Shown here: positions 17,746-24,585 of the stretch, in pieces | How the letters are laid out: every line of letters starts with the position of its first letter | How positions within the stretch are numbered: the stretch's first letter is position 1 | Source: an uncultured Planctomycetales bacterium | GTDB lineage: Bacteria > Planctomycetota > Planctomycetia > Isosphaerales > Isosphaeraceae | Reading direction: 5' to 3' | NCBI GenBank assembly: GCA_903926465.1 | Contig: CAIYJE010000072.1 | Coordinates: forward strand, 1 to 34,200 | Length of the DNA stretch: 34,200 nucleotides | The notes under the pieces: model-generated | What the model was told of the DNA's origin: nothing | Database searches by the model: none | Seen by the model: only the letters and a program-made list of their open reading frames with translations | Made by a program: the position numbers and the translations under genes

Positions 17746-20067
17746 ATGTCTTCGTCTCTGGATATTCTGGGCATTCGGCATCACGGGCCGGGCAGCGCGC
17801 GGGCCGTTGTACGCGCGCTGGAATCGGTCTCGCCAGCGTGCGTGCTTATCGAAGCGCCCGCCGACATTCCCCGCGATGTGATCGACCTGGCCGCGGATCA
17901 GGCCATGCAGCCACCCGTGGCGCTCCTGATCTACGAAACCGAGAATCCCAGGGAATCCAGTTTCTTACCGTTTTCGGAATTCTCTCCCGAGTGGTGCGCC
18001 ATCCGCTGGGCGCTGACCAGCAAGATCCCCCTGCGATTCATGGATCTCCCTCAGTCGCACCGAATTCCAGTTACCAAGAACTTCGCAGCGGACCAGAAAA
18101 CGCCAGAAGAGCAGGGCAGCCAAGCCGAGCAAGCCGATGAGCCACCCTCGAACAGTAACGCCCCCGTTGATCCCGACCAGGTGCTCCGGCTCGACCCGCT
18201 GAACGAACTGGCCCGCGCGGCCGGCTTTGACGACGGCGAGCGATGGTGGGAGCACATGGTTGAGCACAGGTTGCATGAGGCCGAGCTTTTTCCAGCCATT
18301 CGAGAGGCCATGGTGGCGCTTCGTGAAAATACGCCCCAGCACCAGCCCGGCTTGCGCAATCACCTGGAGTTTCTGCGCGAAGCCTGGATGCGCAAAACCA
18401 TCCGCGAAGCGCGTAAAGAGTTTGATTCGGTCACCGTCATCTGCGGCGCATGGCATTCCGCCGTGCTGGACGAAGATTCGCTCAAGCGATTCAAAAAAGA
18501 CGATGACGCGTGCCTGAAGGGCCTACCCAAGGTCAAAACAACCACAACCTGGACCCCCTGGACCTACGAGCATCTTTCCTCCGCCAGCGGCTACGGCGCC
18601 GGCGTGACCTCACCGGGTTGGTACGAACATCTTTGGCGCTCTCCCGATGCAATCATTGAGCGGTGGATGACCCGCGTCTCACGCATGCTGCGGAAAGAAG
18701 GGCTCGATTGCTCAAGTGCGCACGCCATCGAAGCTTCTCGTTTGGCAGAGGGCCTGGCCTCGCTCAGAGGTCGGCCGCTCGCCGACCTGAGCGATATGGC
18801 CGACGCCTGCCGCTCCATCTTTTGCTTTGATAGCGACCTGGCGATGCGGCTGATCCACCGAAAATTACTGGTGGGCGAACGGCTCGGCCAGGTTCCAGAA
18901 ACCGCACCAGCCGCCCCTCTGCAAAACGACCTCCAGGCGCAACAAAAACGGCTCCGGTTCAAACCCGAGGCCACCACAAAAACGCTCGACCTCGATCTCC
19001 GCAACGAAACCGACCTGGCGCGGTCGTACCTGCTCCATCGCCTGCGCATGATTGACGTGCCGTGGGGCGTTCCCGGCCCAGGCGGGGCGGGCAAAGGAAC
19101 TTTCCACGAACTCTGGATGATTCGATGGGATCCCGTTTACCTGGTTCGGTTGATTGAATATGGCCGCTGGGGCAGCACGGTTGCCGCGGCAGCCACCGCC
19201 TTCGTTCAGCATCGCGCAGCGGAAACCCACGCCATTTTGGAACTGACGTCACTGCTGGGCGACGTGCTGCTGGCCGATCTGCCCCACGCGGTGGAAGTAC
19301 TTCTGTACAGGATCATGAATGTTGCGGCAGTTGGAACCGATGTCAGCGCATTGATGGAAGCGTTTGGCCCGCTCGCAAAATCACTTCGGTACGGGAACGT
19401 GCGGCAGACCGATAAAGAACAGGTACGGCAGGCCATCAGCGGCATCCTGCCACGCATTGTCATTGGCCTACCGCTGGCCACAGCCTCCCTGAACGAAGAA
19501 GCGGCGCGGCAACTGGAAGCCAATATCATGGAGATGCAAACCGGCGTGGCCTTGCTGGAAGATGAGAGCCAGCAAAACGATTGGCTTGACTGTCTCGATC
19601 GGATTGCACGCACCCCGTCGGTCCACGGCCTGATCCAAGGGCGATGCGCAAGGATTCAGTTCGACTCTCGCCGTTGGAACGAGTCGGAAATCTCCCAGCA
19701 GCTCAGCCTGGCGCTGAGCCATGGAACCCCACCCGAACAGAGCGCAGCCTGGATTGAAGGCTTCTTCCGCAACTCGGGGCTGATGCTAGTGCACCATGAT
19801 TCGCTGCTGGAAATTCTTGACCAGTGGTTAAGCACCATTGCCGCCGATGTCTACTTGAACCACATTCCACTGCTGCGCCGGACATTTTCCACCTTTTCTC
19901 GCGCAGAACGGCGGCAACTGGCCCAGAGCCTGAGTTCAGGGCAAACCACCAAAACTCAACAGGCCAAACCGCAGCCGCTTGATCTCGACCGCGAACGGGC
20001 CTCACGCATAATTCCGGTGCTCAAACGATTGCTGAATGGAACCGTTTCCCAGGCAGGTGGGGTATGA
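17746..20067 (+). CDS. yehM: YehM / DUF5682 protein
   Basis: A large protein of 773 residues. Its start, LDILGIRHHGPGSARAVV, then VLIEAPADIP and FSEFSPEWCAIRWAL, corresponds closely to E. coli YehM (DUF5682). The conserved H12/H13, E36 and a later VICGAWHSAVL (about 228-240) recall the GxxH...E...GxxH pattern of the TraB/Tiki/ChaN-type metal-dependent hydrolase fold; this is my inference. A Gln/Glu/Ser-rich linker lies at about 110-145. The C-terminal half is helical without a recognised motif. GGAGAG stands about 10 nt before the ATG. The stop overlaps the VWA gene by 4 nt. It may be the effector enzyme of the MoxR/VWA module; the substrate is unknown. Confidence 0.85.
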   Translation: MSSSLDILGIRHHGPGSARAVVRALESVSPACVLIEAPADIPRDVIDLAADQAMQPPVALLIYETENPRESSFLPFSEFSPEWCAIRWALTSKIPLRFMDLPQSHRIPVTKNFAADQKTPEEQGSQAEQADEPPSNSNAPVDPDQVLRLDPLNELARAAGFDDGERWWEHMVEHRLHEAELFPAIREAMVALRENTPQHQPGLRNHLEFLREAWMRKTIREARKEFDSVTVICGAWHSAVLDEDSLKRFKKDDDACLKGLPKVKTTTTWTPWTYEHLSSASGYGAGVTSPGWYEHLWRSPDAIIERWMTRVSRMLRKEGLDCSSAHAIEASRLAEGLASLRGRPLADLSDMADACRSIFCFDSDLAMRLIHRKLLVGERLGQVPETAPAAPLQNDLQAQQKRLRFKPEATTKTLDLDLRNETDLARSYLLHRLRMIDVPWGVPGPGGAGKGTFHELWMIRWDPVYLVRLIEYGRWGSTVAAAATAFVQHRAAETHAILELTSLLGDVLLADLPHAVEVLLYRIMNVAAVGTDVSALMEAFGPLAKSLRYGNVRQTDKEQVRQAISGILPRIVIGLPLATASLNEEAARQLEANIMEMQTGVALLEDESQQNDWLDCLDRIARTPSVHGLIQGRCARIQFDSRRWNESEISQQLSLALSHGTPPEQSAAWIEGFFRNSGLMLVHHDSLLEILDQWLSTIAADVYLNHIPLLRRTFSTFSRAERRQLAQSLSSGQTTKTQQAKPQPLDLDRERASRIIPVLKRLLNGTVSQAGGV

Positions 20068-21245
20068 CCATGGACGACCAGGAACGGAAACGGCGATGGC
20101 GGCTGGTTCTGGGGGCCGACGAATCTCAGGCCGATGCCGCGCTCAACGTCTCTCTCTCCAGCGTTGATCAAACCATCGACCGCGCTCTCTCCGCACTCTA
20201 TGAACCGGCAACCGAAGACGACAAGCGGCGCGGCGGGCTTGGGGGGTCGTCACCGAACGTGGCACGCTGGCTGGGTGATATCCGTCAGTTCTTCCCATCC
20301 TCCGTGGTGCGCGTGATGCAGCAAGACGCCATGGAGCGGCTCGACCTGAAAAAGCTGCTCATGGAACCGGAAATGCTTGAGCATGTTGAGCCAGACGTGC
20401 ATCTGGTGGCCAACCTGCTCTCCCTTTCTGGAATGATGCCACGCAAGACCAAAGAAACCGCGCGCCTGGTTGTACAAAAATGCGTGGATGAAATCCAAAA
20501 GAAGCTTGCAGAACCGATGCGTGATGCCGTCACTGGGGCACTCAACCGCTCGGTCCGAAACCGGCGTCCGAAACACAGCGAAATTGATTGGAATCGAACG
20601 ATACGTGCCAACCTGAAAAACTATCAGGCCGATTACAACACGGTCATCCCTGAGGCTAGAATTGGCTACGGCCGCCGCAGGAGCGCCCTGAGAGATATTA
20701 TCCTGTGCATTGACCAGTCTGGCTCGATGGCAACGAGCGTGGTTTACAGTGGCATCTTTGCCGCCGTGCTTGCCACCCTACCGGCCGTTCGAACCCAGGT
20801 TGTGGTGTTCGATACCTCGGTGGTCGACCTCTCCGATAAGCTCAACGACCCGGTGGAAGTGCTTTTCGGTACCCAGCTAGGCGGCGGGACCGACATCAAT
20901 CAGGCGCTTGCCTATTGCCAGAGCCTGATTCGGCAGCCCCAGCAAACGATCATGGTGTTGATCTCCGACCTGATCGAAGGCGGCGTGCGAGAAAACCTGA
21001 TCAAACGAGCAGGGAGCATTATTGCGTCTGGAGCAACCTTGATCTCGCTACTGGCGCTCTGCGACGACGGCACCCCCTGTTACGACCATGAAAACGCCGC
21101 CGACCTGGCCGCGCTGGGCTCACCCGCCTTCGCCTGTACGCCCGACCTCTTCCCAGCCTTGATGGCCGCCGCCATCCAGCGACACGATATTGGCCAGTGG
21201 GCCTCGTCGCTTGGCATCACAACGGCTCGCGCCAGCCAAGACTGA
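20064..21245 (+). CDS. yehP: VWA-domain protein (YehP-like)
   Basis: A 393-residue protein resembling E. coli YehP along its length: RRWRLVLGADES at the start, the segment GGLGGSSPNVARWL, and a C-terminal von Willebrand A domain. The metal-ion-dependent adhesion site is complete: DQSGSM (D about 217) and GGGTDI (T about 276). VVVFDTSVVDLSDKLNDPVE is shared with YehP. VWA proteins beside MoxR ATPases act as cofactors that bind substrate or the ATPase ring. Translation can start at ATG 20064 (ATGA overlap with yehM) or ATG 20070. It is the last operon gene; the REP-like element begins about 24 nt after its stop. Confidence 0.9.
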   Translation: MTMDDQERKRRWRLVLGADESQADAALNVSLSSVDQTIDRALSALYEPATEDDKRRGGLGGSSPNVARWLGDIRQFFPSSVVRVMQQDAMERLDLKKLLMEPEMLEHVEPDVHLVANLLSLSGMMPRKTKETARLVVQKCVDEIQKKLAEPMRDAVTGALNRSVRNRRPKHSEIDWNRTIRANLKNYQADYNTVIPEARIGYGRRRSALRDIILCIDQSGSMATSVVYSGIFAAVLATLPAVRTQVVVFDTSVVDLSDKLNDPVEVLFGTQLGGGTDINQALAYCQSLIRQPQQTIMVLISDLIEGGVRENLIKRAGSIIASGATLISLLALCDDGTPCYDHENAADLAALGSPAFACTPDLFPALMAAAIQRHDIGQWASSLGITTARASQD

Positions 21246-21268
21246 TCACACCCGATCGCGGTTCCAAA

Positions 21269-21301
21269 GCAACAGTGACAAACGACAACGGCCTGCTCTG
21301 G
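21269..21301 (-). repeat. 3' part of the intron-split REP-like unit
   Basis: Reading the minus strand from 21301, CCAGAGCAGGCC followed by TTGTCGTTTGTCAC resembles the repeat at 24277-24308 (CCAGAGCAAGCA, TTGTCGTGTGTCAC) over about 27 of 32 positions. It is the 3' flank of the group II intron and completes the unit whose first part is at 23194-23292. It begins about 24 nt past the yehP-like stop. Confidence 0.8.
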
Positions 21302-21345
21302 ATAGGGGTAGGGAAGACCCATTGGCTTGGGTCTCCCCTCCCTCC

Positions 21346-21378
21346 GAACCGTACGTGCGGATCTCCCGCATACGGCTC
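21346..21378 (-). ncRNA. Group II intron domain V
   Basis: The minus strand here begins GAGCCGTATGCGG and ends CCGCACGTACGGTTC. It folds as the 33-nt domain V hairpin, with the AGC triad near its 5' end, a two-part stem and a small terminal loop. It stands 18 nt after the maturase stop. Domain VI (about 21302-21345) follows with the GGGAAGACCC-type stem before the intron end. Confidence 0.9.
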
Positions 21379-21396
21379 TCCAGTCGGGGTTTTACC

Positions 21397-22719
21397 TCAA
21401 AGAGGATTGGCTGGCGAACTGTAAGCTCGTGCCAGACTGTAGAGCCCACGTTCGTCAAAGTAAGCATCAGGCCAGCGAGCGTTGGCCTTGCCCAAAGCTT
21501 GGCCTCGAAGTTTGTTACGGCTCATCAGAATGCGACGCAGACGGCGGCGTATCCAGCCGTCCAGACGGCTATATAACCGCAGACGACCGTGCTGAAAGTA
21601 TTCAAACCAACCGCGAAGCATCCGGTTCAAGTCCGCAATGATGGCCGGAAGCGAATTGCCGTTTGTGCGTGGTGTCTTGTGCCGTATCTTGGTCTTCAAC
21701 TTCGTCACGCTCTGTTTTCGTGGCCTGTAACGCCAGCCTCGAAAATGATAGCCCAGGAAGTCAAATCCCTCAGTCCGGACATCGACCACTTTCGTCTTCG
21801 TGGGGTGAAGCTGAAGCTCATTCTCTGTGACCCAAGCTTCGACCAGGGCCAGTGCATGAGCGGCCTCTTCGGCCGTTTGGCACAGAATCACGAAGTCGCC
21901 TGCATAACGCACCATTTCCAGTCCCGTCTGGGCCATCATATGGTCCAATGGGTCCAGATAGATATTGCTAAGCAGCGGGCTGAGCACGGCGCCTTGCGGG
22001 GCTCCCATGCTCGGCGTCAATTCCTCCGGGCCGTCCAGGATCTTCGCCTTCAGGAAAGTCTCGATCAGGGACAGCACCGAACCATCCGCAATCTTCTCTT
22101 TCAATCGGCTCAGAAGACGGTCGTGCGGAATCGTGTCAAAGTAGCCCTTCAGGTCCGCGTCCACAACGTAGACGTGACCCGCTTGGATGAGCTCGTCAAC
22201 ACGGCATAACGCATCTTTGCAGCCTCGACCGGGACGGAATCCGTAGCTTTGATCCGCGAAATCACGCTCGAAAATCGGTTCGATCACGTTCACTACCGCC
22301 GCCTGCACCATCCGATCTCGTACCGTGGGTATCCCCAGCGGTCGTGTCTCGTTTGTGCCGGGTTTCGGGATATGCACGCGACGGATCGACTGGGGCCGGT
22401 ATCCACCGTGCTTCAATTGATCGGCCACTTCCCAGAGTGATTCCGGGAGGGCTCGCTCAAAATCTGACACTGTGATGTGGTCAACGCCAGCTGATCCCCG
22501 ATTTGAGGCAACCTGTTGGAATGCGGCAAACAAGTTCCGCTCCGAGATCACGTTATCAAACAACCTGAACCATTTGCCTCCCTCGATCCCTTGTTCCAGG
22601 GTTGCCAACATACGAACTGTCCACGCCGTCGGTTCGACCCATCGCCATCGCGAGAGGATCTCTCCGGCTTGTTGAGCCTGGGGCACTGACGCCGGTCTGT
22701 CTTCCGCCGATCGTGTCAT
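21397..22719 (-). CDS. ltrA: Group II intron reverse transcriptase/maturase, YAGD variant
   Basis: A 440-residue LtrA-like protein with the fingers-palm order of intron reverse transcriptases: NRGSAGVDHITVSDFE, RRVHIPKPG, RPLGIPTVRDRMVQ, DQSYGFRPGRGC, VVDADLKGYFDTIPHD (motif 3, Asp present), MGAPQGAVLSPLLSNIYLD and DFLGYHFRGW. The maturase X domain follows (IADLNRMLRGWFEYFQHG); there is no endonuclease domain. The catalytic box, normally YADD, is YAGD here: codon GGC at 21898-21900 gives G274 in place of Asp. That Asp binds a catalytic metal, so polymerase activity should be abolished or very weak, while splicing (maturase) function may remain. The start ATG 22719 and all frames are intact. 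The substitution is a single A-to-G change. Confidence 0.9.
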   Translation of the reverse strand: MTRSAEDRPASVPQAQQAGEILSRWRWVEPTAWTVRMLATLEQGIEGGKWFRLFDNVISERNLFAAFQQVASNRGSAGVDHITVSDFERALPESLWEVADQLKHGGYRPQSIRRVHIPKPGTNETRPLGIPTVRDRMVQAAVVNVIEPIFERDFADQSYGFRPGRGCKDALCRVDELIQAGHVYVVDADLKGYFDTIPHDRLLSRLKEKIADGSVLSLIETFLKAKILDGPEELTPSMGAPQGAVLSPLLSNIYLDPLDHMMAQTGLEMVRYAGDFVILCQTAEEAAHALALVEAWVTENELQLHPTKTKVVDVRTEGFDFLGYHFRGWRYRPRKQSVTKLKTKIRHKTPRTNGNSLPAIIADLNRMLRGWFEYFQHGRLRLYSRLDGWIRRRLRRILMSRNKLRGQALGKANARWPDAYFDERGLYSLARAYSSPANPL

Positions 22720-23193
22720 CTCATATCCACCTTCCTGGAGCCCTTCGCTACACCGAAGTTACCCGGTTTCGACGCTACTATGGCTCCTCTGACTCCTACG
22801 TGCCAGCTCTGGGGATCCCGTGATCATCAAGCCGATCTGAAACACGCAGGTCTCTCTGTGTCATGTGTCTAACCTTCCGACCATTCCACCTCCAAAAACC
22901 CATCCCACTCCTTACGTCGCTTTAGCAGGTTACCCATCAGCTCGTAAGGCTTCCGACTTGCGTCGGTCTGGACTTCACCTTATGCCAGCAGGCTCGTCAG
23001 GTAGGCAGGCCGAATCGAGTTCACTTGCGTTGTGGACTGGTCTTTCGCCTTATGTTGCTTCCCACCCCGCCTCGCGGCGACGCAGTTACACTCGGCTACA
23101 GGCCGGAGAACGTATACCTGGAAAGGACTTGCACCTCCTGGTCAGACACACTTCGAAACATTGGCGAAGTGCCAAGGTTTCTAACAGACGCAC

Positions 23194-23292
23194 TGGCATG
23201 GATGACGCCGTCTGCGGGTCATCCGTGCAGTGCAGCCATGGGAAAGTGCGTGCTCTGGAGTGGTGCAGCCGTGGGAGAGGGCGTGCTCTGGA
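23194..23292 (-). repeat. 5' part of the intron-split REP-like unit, inverted relative to the array
   Basis: The minus strand of 23194-23264 is identical over 71 nt to plus-strand 24368-24438, and similarity continues to about 23292. It holds one REP hairpin and two CCAGAGCA sub-repeats. The orientation is opposite to the array at 24105-24461, so the RAYT gene lies between inverted copies. Confidence 0.9.
23200..23224 (-). repeat. REP-like hairpin, minus-strand copy
   Basis: GGATGAC and GTCATCC form a 7-bp stem; CCG/CGG inside extends it around a CAGA loop with one bulged C. It is the same 25-nt hairpin as in the array. The group II intron begins 6 nt after it. Confidence 0.88.
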
Positions 23293-23326
23293 GTTCTAAG
23301 TTTTCCGGTCGAACGGTTTTTTTTGC

Positions 23327-23908
23327 TCAGTCGAACAGGTCGGCGGTGGGCGAGTGAAGTTCAGGAAGATCCGGATCAATAGGACGCTCTGGTTCTTCTC
23401 GATAAAACCGTGCGCTAGACCATTTCCAGTCCATGGGAGTTGCGGCTAGTCCGCGTCTAAGCGGGTTTCGATGAATATAGTGGGTCGCGTTCAAGATTCT
23501 TCGCTCGCCCCGAATATTCTGATCGTGCCCACCACCTTGCTGCCAGAAGCGGAAAGTTTGACTTCTATCGGGATAGTGCACCATCAATCGTGGGAGCGCG
23601 GGATAGTTGTCAGTTTCCCAGAGTCGATGGACGAAGCGTGATAAAGGTTGTTTGAAGCTCTTCAGAAAGAGTTCACTCTCAAACGTTGGACTTGATGGAA
23701 GTACGAGCATGTGCACATGCTCCGGCATGTAGACGAACGCGATCCGCTTGCATTTGTGTGACAGTAGCGCTTTGTCGATGCGCCGGGAAAGACCACACAC
23801 AACACGCGGATCGGTGAGTAGGGAAAGTCTTTGATAACAGTTGAACGTGAATAAGTGTAGATCGCCATGTTCGTGGTATCGCCGCACCGTTTTCCGATGG
23901 ATGCCCAT
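23327..23908 (-). CDS. REP-associated tyrosine transposase (RAYT)
   Basis: A 193-residue Y1 transposase of the RAYT group related to IS200/IS605 TnpA. It contains the HUH motif (MPEHVHML, H64 and H66), the RAYT-type segment FWQQGGGHDQNI (121-132) and the catalytic tyrosine Y144 in HYIHRNPLRRGL. RAYTs nick single-stranded DNA at REP hairpins and are thought to disperse them. It is flanked on both sides by REP-like repeats in opposite orientation, as expected for a RAYT with its cognate REPs. No IS200-type left or right end was found, so it is a domesticated-type gene rather than an insertion sequence. ATG 23908 is the start. The frame is intact. Confidence 0.9.
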   Translation of the reverse strand: MGIHRKTVRRYHEHGDLHLFTFNCYQRLSLLTDPRVVCGLSRRIDKALLSHKCKRIAFVYMPEHVHMLVLPSSPTFESELFLKSFKQPLSRFVHRLWETDNYPALPRLMVHYPDRSQTFRFWQQGGGHDQNIRGERRILNATHYIHRNPLRRGLAATPMDWKWSSARFYREEPERPIDPDLPELHSPTADLFD

Positions 23909-24114
23909 GCTCAGGAACTCATCGCGTTAGATCGGCTCGACACTCAAGGTCAAGCCAATCATTCGAATGGTGGAGCTTGATTGTAAACCGAGGTTCTACA
24001 CGCCTGCTATCGCCAATCATTTCTTTCTCATAGCGGCAGACTCACGACCGATGATCGTTTGGCTTGCGTGAATATTTGGCCTCCCGCACGCAGTCACCCT
24101 TTCCTTCACTGCAC

Positions 24115-24139
24115 GGATCACCCGCAGACGGCGTCATCC
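24115..24139 (+). repeat. REP-like hairpin, copy 1
   Basis: A 25-nt hairpin with GGATCAC as left arm and GTCATCC as right arm; one stem position is mismatched relative to copy 4. Loop CAGA. Confidence 0.85.
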
Positions 24140-24212
24140 ATGCCACCAGAGCAGGCCCTCTCCCATGGCTGCACCACTCCAGAGCAAGCCCTTCCCCATG
24201 GCTTCACTGCAC

Positions 24213-24237
24213 GGATCACCCGCAGACGGCGTCATCC
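24213..24237 (+). repeat. REP-like hairpin, copy 2
   Basis: Identical to copy 1 over the 25-nt hairpin, including the GGATCAC left arm with one mismatch. Confidence 0.85.
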
Positions 24238-24310
24238 ATGCCACCAGAGCAAGCCCTCTCCTACGGCTGCACCACTCCAGAGCAAGCAATTGTCGTGTGT
24301 CACACTGCAC

Positions 24311-24334
24311 GGATGACCCGCAGACGTGTCATCC
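24311..24334 (+). repeat. REP-like hairpin, copy 3
   Basis: The stem GGATGAC/GTCATCC is perfect, but the inner part is one base shorter: GT replaces GGC before the right arm, giving 24 nt. Confidence 0.85.
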
Positions 24335-24407
24335 ATGCCACCAGAGCACGCACTCTCCCACGGCTTCACCACTCCAGAGCACGCACTTTCCCATGGCTGC
24401 ACTGCAC

Positions 24408-24432
24408 GGATGACCCGCAGACGGCGTCATCC
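24408..24432 (+). repeat. REP-like hairpin, copy 4
   Basis: Perfect 7-bp outer stem with CCG/CGG inner stem and CAGA loop. Identical to the inverted copy beside the group II intron, and followed by the uninterrupted sequence at the site where that copy holds the intron. Confidence 0.88.
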
Positions 24433-24538
24433 ATGCCACCAGAGCACGCACTTGTCTTCTGCTTCCCAGAAGTACGCAGCCTCGGCAAGACTTTGGATCA
24501 ACAATGAGGCTTTCACCCTGGTGGGCTGACATCGTACC

Positions 24539-24552
24539 GCCCCGATCGGGGC
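24539..24552. terminator. Palindrome after the CoA-disulfide reductase
   Basis: GCCCCGATCGGGGC is a perfect 14-nt palindrome 34 nt beyond the minus-strand stop at 24586. The position fits transcription termination, but no U-tract follows on the minus strand. Confidence 0.35.
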
Positions 24553-24585
24553 TCATTACAATCCGGCCCGAGGGTTTTTACGGAC

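Larger units (their letters stand above)
21302..23193 (-). mobile_element. Group II intron, complete, inserted in a REP-like unit
   Basis: A 1892-nt group II intron on the minus strand. The 5' end is GTGCG (23193 downward), matching the GUGYG consensus; the 3' end is CCCCTAT (21302). The ends are fixed by comparison with uninterrupted repeats: the minus strand reads CATGCCA, intron, CCAGAGCAGG, and the intact copy at 24432-24446 reads CATGCCACCAGAGCACG. Domains I-III lie in 22720-23193 (for example GGTGCAAGTCC near 23138-23128), the maturase in domain IV, then domains V and VI. No target duplication is seen, as expected for retrohoming. The insertion is 6 nt past a REP hairpin. The class is not assigned. 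Because the reverse transcriptase has lost a catalytic Asp, mobility may need a helper. Confidence 0.92.
24105..24461 (+). repeat. Tandem array of four REP-like units, 97-98 nt period
   Basis: Four hairpins start at 24115, 24213, 24311 and 24408, so the period is 98, 98 and 97 nt. Each unit has one REP-like hairpin (GGATSAC ... GTCATCC with loop CAGA), then sub-repeats that begin CCAGAGCA at 24146, 24179, 24244, 24277, 24341, 24374 and 24439, alternately 33 and about 65 nt apart. The sub-repeats carry a CCCAYGGCTKCAC tail. The fourth copy is the closest match to the intron-split inverted copy. Open frames across it in several phases reflect lack of stops in a repeat, not genes. Confidence 0.92.

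Noticed and set aside
23327-23908. IS200/IS605 insertion sequence
   Set aside because: The transposase is of the RAYT type and is flanked by REP hairpins; no IS ends, no TnpB and no target site were seen.
24105-24461. CRISPR-like array
   Set aside because: The whole 98-nt unit is repeated, including what would be spacers; there are no unique spacers and no cas genes.
24059-24529. Proline/histidine-rich repeat proteins encoded in all plus frames
   Set aside because: Open frames in several phases arise from a stop-poor tandem repeat; no start signals and no protein family.
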